Below are positions 49,192 through 57,610 of a stretch of DNA of 64,000 nucleotides, piece by piece. The DNA lies in assembly GCF_000936425.1 (NCBI RefSeq), contig NZ_AVFK01000014.1, forward strand, positions 1 through 64,000. The letters run 5' to 3'. The notes beneath the pieces were generated by a model. The model did no database searches. It was not told the origin of the DNA and was given only the letters and a program-made list of their open reading frames with translations. The position numbers and the translations under genes are program-made. How positions within the stretch are numbered: the first letter of the stretch is position 1; the number at the start of each line of letters is the position of its first letter. This DNA is from Skermanella aerolata KACC 11604. GTDB lineage: Bacteria > Pseudomonadota > Alphaproteobacteria > Azospirillales > Azospirillaceae.

Positions 49192-49953
49192 ATGACGATC
49201 GCCATCGGCCTGTTCTGCACGGACGGCCTGGTCATCGCGACCGACAGCGCCATCACCATCGCGACCCATGACGGCGCCACGACGGAGATGAAGGCGCCCA
49301 AAATCTTTTATTTGATGGACGACGTCATTTTCGCCTACTCGGGCAATTCTATCGTGGCCGAGCGGATCAGGCGTCGCCTCGCCTCGTTCCTGCCGGCGTG
49401 GCTGGAGGAGTCGACTACGGCCGACGACCTCGGCGACCGCATCTGCACCGGGTTGGAGAAGATGTTCAGCAAATACGTAACCGATCCCCTGAAAGGCATC
49501 GATTGCACGATCATGCTCGGCATCATCTTCAAGGGAGCGCCGGAGCTTATTCTATTCAGCGGAGGCTTCCGGCCCCAATTCTATTCGAAGGACTATTTCT
49601 ACGTCGCCCATGGCAGCGGCAAGCAGTTCGCCGACCCTTTCATGTCATTCCTTCAGAACACCTGCGATTTCCGCACGCTGAAGGTCGAAAACGGTCGCCT
49701 GCTGTCGTACTGGATCATCGATCACGTCATCGAGACGAACACGGGCGGCGTCCGAGGCCCCATCCAACTGCAATACTTCCTCAAGCGGGATGGCTCCGCC
49801 GGTTACGACCACCTGTCGATCGACGACACGGACCAGTACGAAAACAAGATCCAGGAGATCAACGGCCGGATAAGCCAGATCGTTTTCGGCCAGGACGGCA
49901 CCGTGGTCGAAAACGACTTGCCTCACCGACGGTCGACCGACGGGCGGCGCTAG
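49192..49953 (+). CDS. Stand-alone proteasome-type Ntn hydrolase
   Basis: 253 aa from ATG 49192 (a GTG at 49177 is the alternative). After Met removal the N-terminus is Thr (TIAIGLFCTDGLVIATDSA); Thr1, D17 (ATDS) and a Lys before IF (APKIFYLMDD) match the proteasome beta/HslV triad, and VAHGSGKQFADPF matches the GSG loop. About 65 residues at the C-terminus extend beyond the HslV-like core. It is not Anbu, HslV or a 20S subunit by context. Probable self-activating threonine protease or amidase; substrate unknown. Confidence 0.7.
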   Translation: MTIAIGLFCTDGLVIATDSAITIATHDGATTEMKAPKIFYLMDDVIFAYSGNSIVAERIRRRLASFLPAWLEESTTADDLGDRICTGLEKMFSKYVTDPLKGIDCTIMLGIIFKGAPELILFSGGFRPQFYSKDYFYVAHGSGKQFADPFMSFLQNTCDFRTLKVENGRLLSYWIIDHVIETNTGGVRGPIQLQYFLKRDGSAGYDHLSIDDTDQYENKIQEINGRISQIVFGQDGTVVENDLPHRRSTDGRR

Positions 49954-49974
49954 CCGACCGTCCCCGCTCCCGCT

Positions 49975-51114
49975 TCACCCCCCGGCGCGCCGGCGCTTCG
50001 GCGAAGCCCGGTCTTCCTCCGTCAGCGCCTGCTCGACATGGCGGGAGAAGACGTATTCGGCGGGACGCTGGCGGTCCAGGGGGATATCCGGAGCCATTTC
50101 GCCGTCGGTCTTCATGCCCTTCCGGACTACCGACAGCGCCTTCAGCGGGTTGCGGATGGTGTCGGCCACCGCCGTCGCCTCGTAGCCGCTGTGGACCATG
50201 CAATCGGCGCATTTCTCATAGTTGCCGGTGCCGTAGGCGTCCCAGTCGGTGCCGTCCATCAGCTCGCTGTAGGTCTTGGCATAACCTTCGCCCAGCAAGT
50301 AGCAGGGCCGCTGCCAGCCGAAGATGTTGCGGGTCGGGTTGCCCCACGGGCTGCACTGGTAGGTCTGGTTGCCGGCCAGGAAGTCCAGGAACAGGGGCGA
50401 CTGGCTGAACTGCCATTTCTTGCCCTCGCCCCGCTTGAAGATGTCGCGGAAGAGCTGCTTGGTGCGCTGGCGGTTCAGGAAGTGCGCCTGGTCGGGCGCC
50501 CGCTCATAGGCATAGCCCGGCGACACGGTAATGCCGTCGATCCCGGCGGCCATCGCCTCGGTGAAGAAGTCCGAGACCTTGTCCGGATCGGCGCCATCGA
50601 ACAGCGTGCAATTGATGTTGACGCGGAAGCCCCGCTTCTTGGCCTCCTTGATCGCCGCGACAGCCCGGTCGTAGACGCCGCCCTGGCACACCGCCGCGTC
50701 GTGCTCTTCCCGGCTGCCGTCCAGGTGGACCGACCATGTGAAGAACGGACTGGGCTTGTACTGGTCCATGCGCTTTTCCATCAGCAGCGCATTGGTGCAC
50801 AGGTAGACGAAGCGCCGCTGCTTGATCAGGCCCTCGACGACCTGGGCCATCTCGGCATGGAGCAGCGGCTCGCCGCCGGCGATCGAGACGACCGGAGCGC
50901 CGCAGTCGTTTGCTGCGTCCAGGCATTCGTCCACGCTGAGACGACGGTTCAGCAACGGGGCCGGATAATCGATCTTACCGCAGCCGGCGCAGGCTAGATT
51001 GCAGCGGAACAGGGGTTCCAGCATCAGGACAAGCGGGTAGCGTTTCACGCCGCGCAGATGGCGGCCGACGACATAGGCGCCGACCATGGCGGATTGAAGT
51101 AGAGGAACGGCCAT
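49975..51114 (-). CDS. hpnH: Adenosyl-hopene transferase, radical SAM
   Basis: 379 aa. RCNLACAGCGKI gives the CxxxCxxC motif for the [4Fe-4S]/SAM site, then VSIAGGEPLLH and extra cysteines near the C-terminus (YEKCADCMVHSG). HpnH attaches adenosine to hopene, the first step to extended hopanoids. Followed on the same strand, upstream by 6 bp, by ispH. The next step, HpnG, is not encoded here. Confidence 0.95.
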   Translation of the reverse strand: MAVPLLQSAMVGAYVVGRHLRGVKRYPLVLMLEPLFRCNLACAGCGKIDYPAPLLNRRLSVDECLDAANDCGAPVVSIAGGEPLLHAEMAQVVEGLIKQRRFVYLCTNALLMEKRMDQYKPSPFFTWSVHLDGSREEHDAAVCQGGVYDRAVAAIKEAKKRGFRVNINCTLFDGADPDKVSDFFTEAMAAGIDGITVSPGYAYERAPDQAHFLNRQRTKQLFRDIFKRGEGKKWQFSQSPLFLDFLAGNQTYQCSPWGNPTRNIFGWQRPCYLLGEGYAKTYSELMDGTDWDAYGTGNYEKCADCMVHSGYEATAVADTIRNPLKALSVVRKGMKTDGEMAPDIPLDRQRPAEYVFSRHVEQALTEEDRASPKRRRAGG

Positions 51115-51120
51115 TTCAGC

Positions 51121-52086
51121 TCACTCGGCAACGGGAGGGATGGCAACTTGGTAGGTGGCGGCGGTCTGTTCGAGTTCGACCGGCAGGCGGAAACGCAGCG
51201 CTTCCTCGATACCGGGCAAGGTGCTGACGCGCACCCCGCCGCGCTGTTTCAACACCGCAACGACTTCCTGGACGAGGTCTTCCGGAGCGGACGCCCCGGC
51301 GGTGACGCCGACGACCGATACGCCGTCGAGCCAGCCGGGATCGAGCGACGTGGCATCCTCGATCAGGTAGGCGGGAACGCCGGCCGTCCCGGCGATCTCT
51401 CGCAGGCGGTTGGAATTGGAGCTGTTCGCGGCGCCGACCACCAGCATCAGATCGACCTTCGGCGCCAGATCCAGCACCGCGCGCTGGCGGTTCTGGGTGG
51501 CGTAGCAGATATCGTCGGTATCGGGACCGACGATCGTCGGAAACCGGGCCTTCAGCGCGTCGATGATGCCACGGGTGTCGTCGACGCTCAGTGTCGTCTG
51601 GGTGATGTAGGCGACGTGGTCGGGCCGCTCCACCTTCAGGTCCGCCACGTCCTCGGCCGAGGCCACGAGATGGACGGGACCGGTCAGCCGGCCGAGCGTG
51701 CCCTCGACCTCGGCGTGTCCCGCGTGGCCGATCAGCACGACGTCCCTGCCCTGCTTGGCGTAGCGCGCGCCTTCCAGGTGGACGCGGGCGACCAGCGGAC
51801 AGGTCGCGTCGATCACCTTCAGTCCCCTGGCCCTGGCGGCCTCGTCCACCGCCAGCGAAACGCCGTGGGCGCTGAAGATGGTCACGCTGCCGGGAGGCAC
51901 TTCCTCCACCTCGTCTACGAACGTCACGCCCTTGGCGCGCAGCCGTTCGACCACGTGGCCGTTGTGGACGATTTCATGCCGGACGTAGATCGGGGGGCCA
52001 TAAAGCGTCAAGGCCCTCTCGACGATCTCTATCGCCCGCTCGACGCCGGCGCAGAAGCCTCGGGGTTGGGCCAGGATGACCTGCAT
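51121..52086 (-). CDS. ispH: 4-hydroxy-3-methylbut-2-enyl diphosphate reductase
   Basis: 321 aa. [4Fe-4S] cysteines are in [23 protein letters not shown] and [11 protein letters not shown], with substrate-site IFSAHGV and [11 protein letters not shown]. It makes IPP and DMAPP at the end of the MEP pathway. Co-oriented with hpnH 6 bp downstream, so precursor supply and hopanoid elaboration are co-expressed. Confidence 0.96.
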   Translation of the reverse strand: MQVILAQPRGFCAGVERAIEIVERALTLYGPPIYVRHEIVHNGHVVERLRAKGVTFVDEVEEVPPGSVTIFSAHGVSLAVDEAARARGLKVIDATCPLVARVHLEGARYAKQGRDVVLIGHAGHAEVEGTLGRLTGPVHLVASAEDVADLKVERPDHVAYITQTTLSVDDTRGIIDALKARFPTIVGPDTDDICYATQNRQRAVLDLAPKVDLMLVVGAANSSNSNRLREIAGTAGVPAYLIEDATSLDPGWLDGVSVVGVTAGASAPEDLVQEVVAVLKQRGGVRVSTLPGIEEALRFRLPVELEQTAATYQVAIPPVAE

Positions 52087-52308
52087 GCGTTCGTCCTCTG
52101 AGAGTATCCAAAGAGCGAACGGCGCCGGACGGCACCGTTTGGATGAGTAAGGCTATCGCCCAGGCGAAAACACGACAAACACGCATTTGGAGCAGTTGCG
52201 GATGTGTGCCTGCCATGTAGATCACGAGACGGTGATACCTGTCGCGACTATACATCATATCGAGATATGCATTTTATTGTCCAAAAAAAGCTGGAAACAG
52301 CCGCGGCT

Positions 52309-52737
52309 TCACTCGTCCGGCCTGATCACCCCTTTCATCAGGATGATGTTGCCGTAAAGCCGCCGTTCTCCCGTTGCGATCATCGCGTAGGCGCTGCGGG
52401 CACGTTCATAGAAGGCGAACCGTTCCATCTCCGTCATCCGGATCGGCTTGCCCTCGGCGCCGTCGATCAGCGTCTGAAACTCGTCCAGCACGGGCGGACG
52501 GCCGGTTGCCGGTGTCATGACGGCGGCGGGCGCATCCACGAAGTCGTCCAGCGGCAGCAGCGAAACCACCGCCTTCAATGCCGCCGTCGCGGTGATGCCA
52601 TCCAGCCTTACCAGACGTTTGGCATTGGCCGATGCCGGATAGTTCGCATCGACGATGACGATCTCGTCACCGTGCCCCATATCGGCAAGGATCTGGAGCA
52701 GAGCTCCGCTCAGCAGCGGGTCGAGGGTCTTGAGCAT
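52309..52737 (-). CDS. fucU: RbsD/FucU-family mutarotase (L-fucose mutarotase-like)
   Basis: 142 aa from ATG 52737 (GAAGGA 9 nt upstream); a longer frame reaches 52854 but begins with a repetitive, non-family segment. MLKTLDPLLSGALLQILADM and IVDANYPA are the RbsD/FucU signature and LYGNIILMKGVI ends it. It interconverts sugar anomers. The divergent aldo-keto reductase could oxidise the same sugar. Confidence 0.82.
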   Translation of the reverse strand: MLKTLDPLLSGALLQILADMGHGDEIVIVDANYPASANAKRLVRLDGITATAALKAVVSLLPLDDFVDAPAAVMTPATGRPPVLDEFQTLIDGAEGKPIRMTEMERFAFYERARSAYAMIATGERRLYGNIILMKGVIRPDE

Positions 52738-52755
52738 GGCTGGATGTTCCTTCGG

Positions 52756-52786
52756 CAGGTTGATCGGGGGCAGCAGGTTGATCGGG
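52756..52786 (-). repeat. Two direct repeats of CAGGTTGATCGGG in the fucU leader
   Basis: Identical 13-bp copies (52756-52768, 52774-52786), 18 bp apart, in the untranslated leader if fucU starts at 52737. In the alternative frame they code PINLLPPINLP. Confidence 0.4.
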
Positions 52787-52862
52787 CGTTGGGGCGACGG
52801 ACGGTCAGGCTTCACGATAAGGCGGTCCGATCGCCTGGGATCGGTCGGCCGCATGATTGGTT

Positions 52863-52872
52863 AACAATTGTT
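52863..52872. promoter_or_regulatory. Palindrome AACAATTGTT before the aldo-keto reductase
   Basis: A perfect 10-bp palindrome just before the AGGGAGG ribosome site (52874-52880), in the gap between divergent fucU and the reductase. A possible operator. Confidence 0.35.
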
Positions 52873-52885
52873 CAGGGAGGATGGC

Positions 52886-53896
52886 ATGGAACTCGAAAGA
52901 CGGAAACTCGGTCGTACCGACGTGTCGCTGACGGTGTTCGGTTTCGGCGGCACATCGCTCGGCAACATGTATCGCGCGATCGACGACAAGGCGGCCATGG
53001 AAGCGCTGGAGGCGAGCCACAAGGCCGGTGTGCGCTATGTGGACACCGCTCCGCTCTACGGGCATGGCCTGAGCGAGCATCGCGTCGGCGGCTGGCTCCG
53101 GAGCGTGCGCGGCGAGGACGTCGTGCTGTCCACCAAGGTCGGCTGGCGCCTGTTCCCGGCGCGCGGGCAACCGACGGAAGCCGGCCTGTTCATGGACGTG
53201 CCGCCGTTCCGCCGGGGGATCGACTATAGCTACGACGGCGTGATGCGGTCGTTCGACGACAGCCTCCAGCGGCTCGGCACCGACCGCGTCGATATCGTCT
53301 TCATCCATGACGCCGACCGGCGCAACCAGGGCGATGCCTACGAGCAGCGCTACAAGGAAGCCATGGAAGGTGCCTATCCCGCCTTGCTGAAGCTGCGCGA
53401 GGAAGGTGTCATCAAGGCGATCGGCGCCGGGCTGAACGAGTGGGAAGCCTGCCAGCGGTTCGCTGAGGCCGGCGATTTCGACTGCTTCCTGCTGGCCGGC
53501 CGCTATACGCTGCTCGACCAGGAAAGCCTGGACAGCTTCATGCCGCTCTGCGAGAAACGCGGCATCGGCATCGTCCTGGGCGGCCCCTACAACTCCGGCA
53601 TCCTGGCAACCGGTCCGGTCGAGGGCGCCCACTACGACTACGCCCCCGCCTCTCCTGAAATCCTCGACAAGACCCGGCGGATCGAAGCCGTCTGCCGCCG
53701 CCATGGCGTCCCGCTCCAGGCCGCGGCCCTCCAGTTCCCGCTGGGCCACCCGACCGTGGCATCGGTCATCCCCGGCATGGGCAGCCCGAAGCGCATCGCC
53801 GAGAACATGGACCTGCTGGCCCACAAAATTCCATCCGACATGTGGGCGGAACTGCGGTCTGAAGGGTTGATCCGTCAGGATGCCCCGCTCCCCTGA
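52886..53896 (+). CDS. Aldo-keto reductase, probable aldose/fucose 1-dehydrogenase
   Basis: 336 aa from ATG 52886 (AGGGAGG 5 nt upstream, which rules out the earlier TTG). AKR tetrad visible: Asp and Tyr in YVDTAPLYGHGLSEHRVG, Lys in VVLSTKVGW, His in VFIHDADR. Closest by pattern to D-threo-aldose/L-fucose dehydrogenases and pyridoxal 4-dehydrogenase. Divergent from fucU, so it probably oxidises the sugar that FucU presents. Confidence 0.78.
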   Translation: MELERRKLGRTDVSLTVFGFGGTSLGNMYRAIDDKAAMEALEASHKAGVRYVDTAPLYGHGLSEHRVGGWLRSVRGEDVVLSTKVGWRLFPARGQPTEAGLFMDVPPFRRGIDYSYDGVMRSFDDSLQRLGTDRVDIVFIHDADRRNQGDAYEQRYKEAMEGAYPALLKLREEGVIKAIGAGLNEWEACQRFAEAGDFDCFLLAGRYTLLDQESLDSFMPLCEKRGIGIVLGGPYNSGILATGPVEGAHYDYAPASPEILDKTRRIEAVCRRHGVPLQAAALQFPLGHPTVASVIPGMGSPKRIAENMDLLAHKIPSDMWAELRSEGLIRQDAPLP

Positions 53897-53941
53897 TCCG
53901 AGCGCGAGGCGTTCAGGCTATCGAACAGGAGGGAGGACGCC

Positions 53942-54112
53942 ATGAGTACCGGCAAGAGTTCCGACGCCGCCGCCCAGATCGAGAAGGCTCTGGACGAAAA
54001 GACCGGCAAGGCATCGGGCGACACCGACAAGAGCCCCGAACGCAAGTTCGAGGAAATGGGCGAACGCGACGAGATCCGCGACAAGGCCGGACGGGATCGC
54101 GAAGGCCGGTAG
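53942..54112 (+). CDS. 56-aa hydrophilic protein, function unknown
   Basis: Very strong ribosome site (GGAGGGAGGA) before ATG 53942. The product is highly charged, rich in Asp, Glu, Lys and Arg (KSPERKFEEMGERDEIRD), without hydrophobic parts or cysteine; probably disordered or a small helical stress protein. It follows the reductase by 45 bp. Not recognised. Confidence 0.6.
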   Translation: MSTGKSSDAAAQIEKALDEKTGKASGDTDKSPERKFEEMGERDEIRDKAGRDREGR

Positions 54113-54119
54113 ACACCTG

Positions 54120-54160
54120 CTCACCCCCGGGAACGCGCGCAACGCGCTCCCGGGGGTGAG
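54120..54160 (+). terminator. Strong GC hairpin between the two 56-aa genes
   Basis: CTCACCCCCGGGA (54120-54132) and TCCCGGGGGTGAG (54148-54160) form 13 bp, with a shorter CGCG pairing inside. No U-run follows. It may stop transcription or shield RNA ends. Confidence 0.55.
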
Positions 54161-54182
54161 ACGATCAAGACTAGGAGAGCCG

Positions 54183-54353
54183 ATGAAAATGTTTCTGCTG
54201 GGCACCCTGACGGCAATCGTGATCGCCATCGCCGCGGGTATCCTGATGCCGACCTTCCTGGGCAACCCCGCCTACGACGCCTTTTCCACCTCCAGCACCC
54301 GCGTCGGCGAAGAGTCCACGGCCGAGCACCGCTTCGGAAACGAAGCCCGTTAG
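54183..54353 (+). CDS. 56-aa single-membrane-helix protein, function unknown
   Basis: AGGAG 5 nt before ATG 54183. Residues 3-24 are one hydrophobic helix (MFLLGTLTAIVIAIAAG), then a hydrophilic tail ending HRFGNEAR. Probably an exported tail behind a membrane anchor. Not recognised; similar tiny genes of this shape occur in alphaproteobacteria (general recollection). Confidence 0.6.
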   Translation: MKMFLLGTLTAIVIAIAAGILMPTFLGNPAYDAFSTSSTRVGEESTAEHRFGNEAR

Positions 54354-54571
54354 CACCGGGATGTGAAGGCGATGAAGAGGACGCTTCGGTGGATCCGGTC
54401 GAGGCCGGGAGCGGGCCTGGCCCGGATCACTCACCAGGCGCAGACTTATGGGGTTGGCCTATGGGGATGGGGCTCGGAAGCTAGCCGCCGTTCATCCCGG
54501 CGCCCAACTTGGCAGGACCGGCGGCGCGTAGCTCGACATCTCCCCCGGTCCATACCCCAAAAGCATATGAG

Positions 54572-54596
54572 GGAATTTATAGCTCCTGCCGGCGTC
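54572..54596 (+). promoter_or_regulatory. Possible ECF promoter for the first sigma gene
   Basis: GGAAT (54572-54576), 17 bp, GTC (54594-54596), 46 bp before the ATG at 54643. One base off EcfG in each element; an ECF sigma could use it to autoregulate. Confidence 0.4.
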
Positions 54597-54642
54597 TAGT
54601 CTCTGATAGCTATGATGGCATGCGGTCGGAGATGCTAAACGA

Positions 54643-55158
54643 ATGGTCGATGAAGCCATGCGCCGCGCCTTGGTGCATCTCTATCCAAGGCTCAGGAGCT
54701 TCGCCCTTCGTCTGGCTGGCTCTCCCGCGGATGCCGACGATCTCGTGCAGCATGCCTGTGAACGCGCACTGGCGTTCGATCATCGCTGGAAGCCGGGAAC
54801 GCGTCTCGACAGCTGGCTATACCGAATTATCCAGAATTGCTGGAGCGACGAGAAAAAGTCGGCGAGGACCCGTTTTCAAACGTCCCTTGACGATGCGGCA
54901 GACCTATTCGCCGATGACGGCGAACGGGTGGTGGATTCCCGGCTCATTCTGGAAGCCACCTGCCGGGAACTCCATCATCTGTCGACCGAACAGCGCATTG
55001 TACTTATCCTGGTCTGCATCATCGGCTTACCTTATCGGGAAGTGGCGGCAATCCTCGACGTTCCGATCGGAACGGTGATGAGCCGTCTGGCGCGCGCCAG
55101 ATTGGCTCTGGCAAGACGAATTGACACGGCAGCCAGCAAGGCTCCTGCCGATAATTAA
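54643..55158 (+). CDS. ECF RNA polymerase sigma factor (module 1)
   Basis: 171 aa. Region 2 near the N-terminus (SFALRLAGSPADADDLVQHA, DSWLYRIIQNCWSDEKK) and region 4 at the C-terminus (LPYREVAAILDVPIGTVMSR). No third domain, so an ECF. Paralogous to the sigma at 60104: DDLVQ-ACER, SWLY-I-N-W-DEK and IGTVMSRLARARLALA are shared. A soluble anti-sigma-like gene follows after 329 bp. Confidence 0.87.
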   Translation: MVDEAMRRALVHLYPRLRSFALRLAGSPADADDLVQHACERALAFDHRWKPGTRLDSWLYRIIQNCWSDEKKSARTRFQTSLDDAADLFADDGERVVDSRLILEATCRELHHLSTEQRIVLILVCIIGLPYREVAAILDVPIGTVMSRLARARLALARRIDTAASKAPADN

Positions 55159-55487
55159 GCCAATTGAAGGAATAAGTAGCCTCGTCAATCGTTGTCTACA
55201 TAAGAGATGCATCGAGCGACTGCGACAGTCATAATAGTGTGATCGATAGGGGAGGACAGACCCGTTGTATAAAAAAATCCAACACCGTCGTAATTACCCA
55301 AGGCACACCGGAAAGTGGCTTAGGATTATTGAGTGTTTTTAATAAAATTTTACAGACTTTGGAACAAGTCGCCGATATCTGTGTTGAAGGTTTGGCGGCT
55401 TGCCGGTGACTTGGGACGTACGCACATGCCGGCTGGACAGTTGCTGCCGGTATCTAGTTTAATTGCCTGTCTCGCAGGAGAGAGTTC
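55159..55487. other. AT-rich gap before the anti-sigma-like gene
   Basis: 329 bp, less GC-rich than the neighbours. Besides the GGAAC-N17-GTT element I see no RNA or ORF of note. Confidence 0.4.
55361..55385 (+). promoter_or_regulatory. EcfG-type general-stress promoter (GGAAC-N17-GTT)
   Basis: GGAAC (55361-55365) and GTT (55383-55385), exactly 17 bp apart, 102 bp before the ATG at 55488. Same consensus and spacing as the element at 4211. Confidence 0.6.
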
Positions 55488-55862
55488 ATGCCGAAGTTGA
55501 CCGTCGGGGGAGAAGTATACAGCGCCGGAGCGGAGATCCCCGATGAAGGCCTGATAATGGCCTATGTTGACGACGAACTGGATACCGAAGGTCGGCGATA
55601 TGTCGAAGGCCTACTGGCAAGAAGCGCCGAAGCCCGCGAAATCGCCGAGTTGATGCGTTCCAGTTCCGCTCTTTTGAAATCCGCGTTCCTCGATGACGCC
55701 GAACCGGCCGAAGCCGTCTCCCGGAACAGCGGGGAACAGGTTGCTCCTACGCGTGAGAATCCTGACGCTGCGCCCATGCCGCCTGCGATCAAGCAGACAC
55801 GGCCCTGCCGACCGATGACCGGTACGGCTTCGGGGCCCGTCCGCCTGCAACGCAAGGCATGA
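55488..55862 (+). CDS. Soluble anti-sigma-like protein (module 1)
   Basis: 124 aa; GGAG-type site (AGGAGAGAG) before the ATG. Residues about 20-75 (LIMAYVDDELDTEGRRYVEG, SSALLKSAF) match the N-terminal sigma-binding part of the anti-sigma at 60646 (LLVAYVDGELSAETRAS). Unlike that protein it has no membrane helix and no outer domain; its tail is low-complexity. Perhaps a truncated or soluble regulator of the sigma at 54643. Confidence 0.62.
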   Translation: MPKLTVGGEVYSAGAEIPDEGLIMAYVDDELDTEGRRYVEGLLARSAEAREIAELMRSSSALLKSAFLDDAEPAEAVSRNSGEQVAPTRENPDAAPMPPAIKQTRPCRPMTGTASGPVRLQRKA

Positions 55863-56317
55863 TGACAGGAAAGGGTATTCCGCGCGTCATTGTCCCCAAG
55901 TAATAAATCGGCATCGAGGCCGATCGGTGTTCAGGTCGATTGCGCAAAGCTCCCTGTTAGCCGGCATCCATGCCAAGCTCATTTCCTTCGTTTGAATTTT
56001 CTGCTGATTTCGTTTCGTGTATTCCGTCGGTTAACCGCACCGACCGTTCCTTCCCGACGCTTTCACGACGGGCGTACAAACGTCGTTATTCCCACTCCTG
56101 AAGGATTACCCCCTGCGTCTGGCCGGCGGTACAGATTCCATGACTTATGAGTGTTGCAGCGCGGTAGTTATATGATCCAGAATATGCTTGTAAGTTTCGG
56201 CAAAGTCCGAGTACCGTAATTTCACACCGCGCTCCCGACCGAACCTTCCCGACAGTTGGTTCGATTTTTAGCGGAGATGGCCTTGATGAGGCATCTCGCG
56301 CTTCTTGGAGAGCGGTT
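55863..56317. other. Intergenic gap before the copper cassette
   Basis: 455 bp. A possible inverted repeat AGCGCGGT (56158-56165) with ACCGCGCT (56226-56233), 60 bp apart. No convincing promoter, RNA or ORF; a short open frame lacks coding character. Confidence 0.35.
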
Positions 56318-57481
56318 ATGACTGTACTGAGCAGACGCCAATTGCTGCGTTATGGCGCTTCGGCTGTCGCCTTCGCATCGGCAACGACCACTCTATCGTC
56401 TTTCGTATTCGCGAGCGACGACGAGGTAACATCCGGCGATCCCGAACCGGGTGTTGGTGGCGGTGATGTCGAGGTGGATCTAACGATCCAGGATGTCGAT
56501 TACGAGTTGATCGACGGCAGCACGGTCTTCATGTACGCCTTCTGCATCAACGGTGCGCCTCCCCGGATTCCGGGGCCGGTACTGCGCGTTCGAGAGGGCC
56601 GTGACCTTACCGTCAGGCTGACCAATCTCAGCGCTCATGCGCATGGCTTTCAAGTGCCGGGAATGAGCGGCAGCGCCATTGACACGATTGCGCCGGGCGC
56701 TTCGGCGACGATCGAATTCACGGTCGGCAAACCCGGCACCTATTTCTATCTCGACCCGATGTTCAGCCCGGTCAACCGCGTTCTGGGTCTCCACGGCGCG
56801 CTGGTCGTCGAGCCCGACGACGACTCGGCGTCCAGCGGCGCCAAGATGCCGTATAACCCTGCGGATGCGACGGCGGCGATCCAGGCGCTCTTCGCTAGCT
56901 TCGGCGCCAGTTCACGATTTCCTGGCAACCGCTGGAATGAGTCCCGCGAGAAGATCTGGATATTCAACCAGATCGACGCACGCTGGTGCCAGCGCGCGGC
57001 CAATGGCGAGATCGATGCCGTCGCCGCGTCCGAATTCGCCAACGATTTCCGTCCACGCTATTTCACTCTCAACGGGTTGTGCGGGATCGATGCCTGCCAC
57101 GACAAGGATACTTGTCCGACCGGCAGGATCGGCGAACCGCTTCTGCTGCGCTGCCTGAATGCCGGACTGGCCTGCCACTCGCCTCATATCCACGGCAACC
57201 ACGTCTTCATGCTGTCGGAGTCGAAGGGCGCTTCCGGCGTCATCTCCTATAACAGCAACGTGATCGAGCGCGACGTCTGGAGGATGGAGTCGGGCACGAT
57301 CCAGGATTGTCTCCTCCCCTTCACGGCTCCCCCGGACGTCCCGCCCGGCGCGTGGCCTCCGAAGCAGGAAAAGTTTCCGCTGCGCTATCCCATGCACTGT
57401 CACAACGAGATCTCGCAGACCGCCGCCGGCGGCTCCTATCCGATGGGTCTGGTTACGGACTGGCACATCGACGGACTCTGA
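56318..57481 (+). CDS. Multicopper-oxidase-like protein A (Tat-exported, two cupredoxin domains)
   Basis: 387 aa. Twin-arginine signal SRRQLLRYGASA at residues 5-16. N-terminal cupredoxin has HAHG (107-110) but no second HxH motif (YFYLDPM instead). C-terminal domain carries HSPHIHGNH (287-295) and HCH (360-362) with Met at 376, i.e. type 1/trinuclear motifs III and IV. Paired with protein B at 57611, which has motifs I and II. Probably an exported copper oxidase subunit; substrate unknown. Confidence 0.72.
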   Translation: MTVLSRRQLLRYGASAVAFASATTTLSSFVFASDDEVTSGDPEPGVGGGDVEVDLTIQDVDYELIDGSTVFMYAFCINGAPPRIPGPVLRVREGRDLTVRLTNLSAHAHGFQVPGMSGSAIDTIAPGASATIEFTVGKPGTYFYLDPMFSPVNRVLGLHGALVVEPDDDSASSGAKMPYNPADATAAIQALFASFGASSRFPGNRWNESREKIWIFNQIDARWCQRAANGEIDAVAASEFANDFRPRYFTLNGLCGIDACHDKDTCPTGRIGEPLLLRCLNAGLACHSPHIHGNHVFMLSESKGASGVISYNSNVIERDVWRMESGTIQDCLLPFTAPPDVPPGAWPPKQEKFPLRYPMHCHNEISQTAAGGSYPMGLVTDWHIDGL

Positions 57482-57610
57482 CCGGCGCTTCCCTCCGGTC
57501 ACGCATCCAGCACAATCATCAATTCAGCCATCAATTCAGTGGTCCGGTGCCGAGCCTCGTCTGCCGTGCGCATGACGGCGGCCCGCCGGACCCCTCAGGA
57601 GAACCGACCG

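Noticed and set aside
54363-54599. 78-codon frame between the 56-aa membrane protein and the sigma gene
   Set aside because: Arg/Ser-rich without a ribosome site or pattern; overlaps the likely sigma promoter.
55890-56150. 86-codon frame before protein A
   Set aside because: No ribosome site, weak codon bias, no motif.
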